Below, piece by piece: positions 58,500 to 64,000 of a stretch of DNA of 64,000 bases. Each line of letters opens with the position of its first letter. Positions within the stretch are counted from its first letter, which is position 1. The DNA lies in contig JASXTE010000002.1 of assembly GCA_030280995.1 (NCBI GenBank), positions 12,658,683 through 12,722,682 of the forward strand. The letters run 5' to 3'. Position numbers and translations under genes: made by a program. Under the pieces are notes generated by a model. That model worked only from the letters and a program-made list of their open reading frames with translations, was not told the DNA's origin and searched no databases. The DNA is from Hemileia vastatrix (lineage: Eukaryota; Basidiomycota; Pucciniomycetes; Pucciniales; Zaghouaniaceae).

Positions 58500-59270
58500 A
58501 GGCATGGAAAAAATATTATAAGTGCTTTATGGTTTGTTAGACAACATGGTATTGAAAAAAATGGAAAGAAACTATGCTTTTTTCCTAGAGATTTTGTGGA
58601 AAATCAAGTCAACCCTTTACAATACTACATTTCAGAGCCTGGATGCAATATCTTTTATTCTAAAACTGCTCAATTCCCATTTTTATAGTACAAAATTTTT
58701 CCATTGAAGAGTCAAAGAAATAAGGGATTCTTGAAGTTATGATTCAATGTGTGAAAGAAATCTCTTACTGTGAAAATCCTGGTTTAAATAATAGTTCTCA
58801 TTGTAGAGGAGTTAGATTTGGGGAGATGTCTGGTGGGGAGTGGCTTTTGGATAAAAAAATTATTATTATTTTGTAAGTAATTTTTTAAAGTTCAATATTT
58901 TCTTCTTTTATTTAAGATTTTCTTTTACAGGAGAATATTCTGCTTAACCAATTCATTCTAAAGAGTATAAATGTTGTATGGAGTGAATTCAATTATTATT
59001 ATTTTTTTATAAAAAAATTAATTCTTCTAAGTATTGAGATACTATTCAACTGTGTCAAAGCTAGGGATTTTTGAGTTTTTAGAAGTTACTGATTGTGAAG
59101 TATTTGACCCATTCAGTAGTAATCTGACATGGACAAATGGATCTGGTTATATTGGTTTTTCAAACAATATTCATGTTGATTATGATTGTAGTGAGTACAC
59201 CTTGGGAATTTTTATTCCCAAGGACACTCTCAAAAATACTCTTCTCCTTAATAAAAATGAAAAACTACAT
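58500..59270 (+). pseudogene. Decayed Tet-like 2OG-Fe(II) dioxygenase
   Basis: Fragments align in order with the gene at 7036-8248: MIQCVKEISYCE with VRCIKDLSYCEHE, GVRFGEMSGGEWLL with GGFGKMFGGGFIL, and SNLTWTNGSGYIGFSNNIHV with SNLTWTSG..GFSNEVHL. The HxD iron motif (HVD) is retained in the last piece. An intron with GTAAGT and TTTTACAG is visible at about 58876-58930. Stops and frame changes occur, including a TAG near 58687. The C-terminal third, with the distal His, is absent because LTR retroelement F is inserted at 59271 immediately after KNEKLH. Confidence 0.75.
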
Positions 59271-61096
59271 TGTAAACAATCCTATAGTACTAGCTATAGG
59301 CTTTTACCAAGGGAGTTGGAGAAAACCCAGAGATAAAATCACCTTTCCCTTTAGGAAATACTAGGTGAGAATAATTTTCTACAGAAGACTGAAGACTGTT
59401 ACAATACCCCTTTCAACACAATTCTTGACTGCTTAAAAAGTCAAGAAAGTAGCTGTCACCAAGGCTGCTAGACTTACCCAGTAAAATAATTAATTATTTA
59501 CTGGATGAAGCCATGCCTTATTATTTTAATTTTTTAATTATAAATTAGTTACATTAAAATTACCTATAATAAATTAACTAATTACAGAATGGTAAAATTA
59601 ATAAATAATTAAAATTAAATATAAAAATGTCCCTTATATTTTTATTCTCTAACACCGTGCTCATTGACAGGTTGAAAGAAATAAAAAATATATTTTAAAA
59701 TTAAAATAAAATTTAAATATTCAAATAAAAATAAATATATACAAAAAATTTAAATTTCTTATTTAGAATTGACCTTTACAGTAGATATTAAATAAATTAA
59801 TGTATTCCTGACATACTCTGCAAATACATGTTTTTGATGCCTTCTTTTTAGAACAACTTTATTATTTGAAAATATTCCTTCTGGAATATTCCTTTTCTCT
59901 CTCTCTCTCATAATACTGTTTTTAGAATTTTATTGTCATGCTTTGTCCCTCCTTTGCCTATATAAGGACTCTCTTTTGGTTTTTTTTCAATCATTCCATT
60001 ACTGATTTATTTATTATAAACTACTTAAAATACTTATTACTATTTATTATTGCTTTAGTATTTACATTCATGTAACTCTAATCCAATAATTATAATAATA
60101 ATTTAATTTTTTACCTCTTTCAATTGAGTAAATATTCAAGAAGATAAGGAAATATGTACCCCAAGTTTGAAATCCACAAATCCCTTTGTTACTGCCATTG
60201 GAACACCGTAAAAAACCTTCTAAACTTGAAAGACCCCTTGACAGTAGCCTAGCTAGACCACAGACCAAAGAAACCCTGAAATTCAGAAAGATTTAAACCA
60301 GAAAAACCAAATCACTGTGCACTTCTTGCACAGAAAACACCAATAATACTTGATGCAGGCTGCAAAGCTACACCAGAGAAAAAAGTTTCCAAATTTGAGT
60401 TAAGTGAAGAACTAATCTTGGAACAAACCCAGACAATGGTGGCCAAAAAACAGTGAAAACAGAGTATGAAACATTGATCTAACTACCAGATGGTTGTATA
60501 ATAATTAAAGTTTCCCCCAAACTGTCTTATTCACTATGTACTCACAGACTCGCATCTAAAAATTTATGCTACAGCAACTAATTTAGTGCTTCTGCCAGCC
60601 AAATAGCATAAAAAACCTATAGAAGCACTCCCCAGAATGCCACAACCAAGGTGGGTGGGTCCCCTGAAGCCAGAAAACCACTAAGAGCAACTATAAACCC
60701 AGAAAACAACAGAAAACATCTTAAACCTTAAAATTTTATAAAAAAATCATTCAGAAATAAAACGTAGAGAAAAACCAGGGCTATCCAATGGTACTAAGCA
60801 TTTAAAACTAAGAACTAAGGTTAGCCCAAAAAACACAAAAAAAATTATACATTTATTTTAAAAAGTTATAAGTAACCAAAAGTGCACTTAAACCTTAGGA
60901 TATAAAAAATTCATCCAAACATAAAATATAGAAAAAATCCTAGGCTATCCAATGATAATAGCCTCATCCCTGTGGCTTCAATATTGAGCATGTCAATCCA
61001 GAAAAACACCATAAACAGAAATCAATGGCATTTAAGACATCACCAAACCATACCAAACTACAAAACAAAGGCCACAGCCAATTTTGTATGACCACA
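59271..61096 (-). repeat. 3' LTR of element F (family A), split by a nested LTR
   Basis: Homologous to the other family A LTRs from TGTAAACAATCC to ..GACCACA. Without the nested insertion (59454-60243 and one 5-bp duplication) it is about 1030 bp. Confidence 0.88.
59454..60243. mobile_element. Solo LTR with perfect 5-bp target duplication
   Basis: Begins TGTCACC and ends TTGACA, 790 bp, flanked by GTAGC at 59449-59453 and 60244-60248. Removing it and one GTAGC restores the family A LTR sequence. A TATATAAG box lies at about 59959-59966. No coding content. Confidence 0.93.
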
Positions 61097-61106
61097 TCCT
61101 CCCTCT
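61097..61106 (-). promoter_or_regulatory. Polypurine tract of element F
   Basis: The complement of TCCTCCCTCT abuts the LTR terminus, one base different from elements D and E. Confidence 0.75.
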
Positions 61107-61179
61107 AATTAAGAATTTCCACATTATTCCTTCTTCAAAAACCACCACTTTCAAACATCATTCAAAATCAACTCCTGAG

Positions 61180-61768
61180 ATGGGTCCCTCTCAATACTGT
61201 ATTGACCATAACCTTATCTGTACCATAACACCACCAGCTGATGCATACAGAACCACTTGTGATGACTGCTATTCCAGAAATAAAACTTTATACAGACCAG
61301 GACCCTCATCCTCTTCATCAACTTCCACTACACCTCAACATGGTCTATCTTCTAAAAGCACCAAAAGATCTAGTCCTTTGACACTGATACCCAGATTAAT
61401 CAACAAAATACACCCTTTGAAAAAGATTTCCACATTATTACAAAAATTAGTTCCACCATACCTGGTCCTTCTGATGGTAAGACCAATATTTCTCCATAAT
61501 GCATTTAGAACTAATGAATTTCCCACATCCCCATCCAGAAAGTGATTATGTGAATGTGGGAACCATTGTAACACCAACACCCAATAGTTTTCCCACCATT
61601 AAGGCCAAATTTAAGCAACACTCTTCTCAAAAAAAACATCTCTGACTAAACTACATCTAAGCCAATCCTTCTAAAGATCCACAGGACATTGAGAAAAGAA
61701 GACACCTCATCCTTCAGCTCAAAACTATTTCTGAACACTTTGTTTCATCTCTTGATTCTTTTCTGTAA
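61180..61768 (+). pseudogene. Antisense gene a1 of element F
   Basis: MGPSQYCIDHNLICTITPP starts the conserved part, followed by TTCDDCYSRNKTL. Cys 2, 3, 4 and 5 of the six are kept; the first is Ser and the last Leu. Ser-rich and basic segments follow (SSKSTKRSSPLTLIPRLINK). The frame shifts after about codon 80; homology to the D and E copies (EHFVSSLDSFL, stop) resumes before 61768. It reads opposite to the element's gag-pol direction. Confidence 0.65.
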
Positions 61769-61854
61769 TTTGATTCTTGACTGAAATTCTTGACATAGAA
61801 ATAAAAAAATTATACCACTTTTCAGACTTCCTGAATGTAGCCAACATAATAAAG

Positions 61855-62240
61855 TACCTCAGTTTATGGGGAACCCCAACCCCTCAGTTTGTAGTCTTGG
61901 GGGACTCAAAACCTAAATAAAAAATTCAGAACCAGAGATCAAACCATTAAAGACTCAAAGAAACAAACTGAAATTCTAGTTTAACTTTTCTACAGAGCAT
62001 CTGGCTCATCAGTTACCCCCACACTTGCCTTAACTAAATTCAGAGAGTCCCCCTTTGGATTCCCTCTGCCTAAGTATCATACCAAACTATCAGTTTATAG
62101 TCCTGAAGGACTTGCCCATCACCAATCCTCAGCTTTTAGTCTTGGGGGACTCATATTCCTCAGTTTTAATTCTTGGGGACTCCAGAATTTTCAGTTTAAA
62201 GTCTTGATGCAGAATTTTCAGTTTAAAGTCTTGATGGACT
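61855..62240 (-). repeat. Hairpin-repeat block between a1 and a2 (element F)
   Basis: Copies of CAGTTTAAAGTCTTGATG, TAGTCTTGGGGGACT and AGTCCTGAAGGACT, matching the blocks in D and E. A decayed TAACTTTTC..CAGTTACC hairpin is near 61980-62016. Confidence 0.8.
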
Positions 62241-62394
62241 AAAGCATTTTTTCATAAGAATTTTACACCTGTTCTCTTGCATAAATGCCCACATTAAACT
62301 TGTTGAAATTCAACATCCCTTCATCTTCTACCCATCACTGATAAAAAAATTTTCTTCTTATCTCTTTTTTTTTATTTTTGATCCAACAAAGATC

Positions 62395-63931
62395 ATGGTA
62401 AAACTTGGATACACTGATTTTGACCCATCAACTCTTCCTTGCTTCACTGCTCCCAAGGAATATGCTTGTAAACAGTGAATCCACATGTGCAGACCCTGCA
62501 CTTTCACTCTACTGGCTCCAGAAGCCAAACTATAAAACAGGGCTTGTGACTCTTGTAACTCCAAAAATAAAATTTGTGATAGAGATTCCAACTATCCTCT
62601 ACCTCTAACTTTACCTTCCAACAGATACATTTCCAGATCCCCTACTAGATCCCCAGAACTTTTTCCAGCCTCTTCTTCTTTATCTTCAGCTCCTTCCAGT
62701 AACTCCAAGAAATAAGTCCCCAGAACCCTCTTCAAAAGGCCAGCTTTATCTTCTCAAACATCTGCTTTTATCTCTGAAACTTCAGCTCCTAGGGGTCTAG
62801 ACCGCGTCCAGGCAGCCGCCTGCCTCACTTGAAAGCAAAAATCAGGCTCAAAACTTCCAAATTCAACCAGAAAACAGCCATAATTGTCCAAAAAACAACA
62901 ACAATTCTACACAACAACCTTCTAGTTCTCCCAGAGCAATTCAAACAGCCATTTTAAATTCTAATAATTCCAAAACTTCCAAAACTTCTAGAAGACCTGC
63001 TAGAGCTCTCCAAGGAAGAATCAGAACTCCCAAAACTGCTTCAAACCCAAAATTACCTTCTCCATCAAGAAGAAGAAACTACAACTTTCCTCTTCCCGCC
63101 AACTATTCTTCTGAAAGTTCATTTCTCAAAGAAATTTATCCATAAGACAATAGTCAGCCCCTAGATCACCTTCACCTGCCCCATCATACAACAACTTTGG
63201 CTCTCCAGAACCAGAAACCAATCCAACTGAGTAGGATATCAATAACAGCAAAAAAACCATCAACAAGTCTCCTTCTCCAGCTAGGCCCCAGGAACAGTAC
63301 CATCCCAGATCACCTTTTCAGAAACCATTGGAAGAAGATCAAGACAACCCATATTTATCTCTGGCTGATCCTCCAACCACACACCTTTTCATTCCTTCAG
63401 AATTCCAAATACCTGTGGCTTAAAATTTTGAAGAACTTCCCATCTGTAAATAACATAATATTTCATCCAATTTCATCAACAAAAAATACTTCTGAGAAAA
63501 AATCTTCTTTTTTAGATGGCACCCCTCCTCCTGAAACTACTATTGGAGTTTTCCAACTTATTAAAACTTCTTTAACCCTGTATTATAACAATATGAAGAA
63601 AAGCCTAAGCATCATGTATTTGAATATGATAAAGGCTTTTTCTCTTCATGGACCATTGAATGAGTTTGAAAAGACCCTGAGAAAGAAGCTTCTGGACAAC
63701 CACTGGAAGATGTCAAGAATTATCAAGCCCACTTTCCAAAATAATATTCTAGCCTCTTCTGCTTCCTCCCTCAAACTACCTTCAAAACCTGTTCCAGACC
63801 ATTACAACCCATACCATCTTTCCAGAAGAATGCACTTTAAAAAACACAGTGCATATATCAACCCCAATAAAAAACAAAAGTATCAGAACAATCCAAAGCA
63901 ACCTCCAGAAGCTTCTTCTTCCAGACATTAA
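62395..63931 (+). pseudogene. Antisense gene a2 of element F: Zn2Cys6-like protein
   Basis: ATG at 62395 (MVKLGYTDFDPSTLPCFTAP). In the first triad (YACKQ, stop, IHMCRPC) the second Cys codon is TGA. A TAA follows in AKL-stop-NRACDSC. The second triad CDSCNSKNKIC is complete. The last 244 codons (63197-63931) are open and give the best view of the C-terminal domain: ETTIGVFQLIKTSLTLYY, IKAFSLHGPLNEFEKTLRKK, LLDNHWKMSRIIKPTFQ, then a basic, Pro/Ser-rich tail ending EASSSRH. The domain is helical in appearance and unknown to me. Confidence 0.72.
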
Positions 63932-64000
63932 ATTATTAAAAACAGAAAATAAATTAAATTAATAAACATAGAAAGTAATTAATAAGTAGAATTTCATTTT

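Larger units (their letters stand above)
59271..64000 (-). mobile_element. Third copy of the antisense-gene retroelement, F (cut by window end)
   Basis: Its 3' LTR (59271-61096, interrupted), PPT and antisense genes a1 and a2 are in the window; pol, gag and the 5' LTR would lie beyond 64000. It is inserted in the Tet-like pseudogene. Confidence 0.85.

Overview
The window looks like a gene-poor, AT-rich, transposon-packed stretch of a fungal nuclear genome, most likely a basidiomycete. Pointers are short spliceosomal introns (56-118 nt) with GTAAGT/GTATGT donors, a Tet-like 2OG-Fe(II) dioxygenase gene (a family strongly expanded in basidiomycetes), several Ty3/Gypsy-type LTR retrotransposons, and retroelement-borne Zn2Cys6-like proteins. 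Species and class cannot be decided from sequence alone; an agaricomycete or a rust are both possible. No rRNA, tRNA, bacterial operon or CRISPR array was found.

Layout. 1-660: 3' end of an unrecognised spliced gene. 830-2815: an array of 20 copies of a 22-bp palindrome separating cassettes that recur in both orientations. 3848-6236: a broken multi-exon gene. 7036-8248 (minus): Tet-like dioxygenase, preceded by three hairpins with a shared conserved loop (8455-8860). 9995-10743: a run of about a dozen near-perfect stem-loops. 10750-16380: featureless AT-rich DNA. 16625-25111: a degenerate minus-strand Gypsy element (C) with two LTRs, PBS, gag, protease, RT, RNase H and integrase. 25112-34195: plus-strand Gypsy element (D), 5'-truncated, nearly full pol. 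34515-35812: a second stem-loop array, interrupted by a foldback MITE. 36100-41000: AT-rich, almost no coding signal. 41015-58194: a 17-kb minus-strand Gypsy element (E) with both LTRs, PBS and PPT. 58500-59270: a second, decayed Tet-like gene, cut by a third copy of the same retroelement family (F, 59271 to window end).

Elements D, E and F form one family with an unusual plan: 5'LTR-PBS-gag-protease-pol, then a 4-5 kb block, then PPT-3'LTR. That block holds structured repeats and two genes (a1, a2) on the strand opposite to gag-pol. Both antisense products carry two CX2CX6C triads, the spacing of a fungal Zn2Cys6 cluster, and a2 adds a conserved C-terminal domain. A hairpin repeat (AGTC..GACT TTAAACTGA type) lies between a1 and a2 in all three copies. 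Every copy here carries lesions, so none looks autonomous now.

Two solo LTRs with perfect 5-bp target duplications are nested inside these elements (47789-49268 and 59454-60243). The LTR pair of element C differs largely by CpG to TpG/CpA changes, consistent with past cytosine methylation. That is worth noting beside a Tet-like gene, but any functional link is inference.
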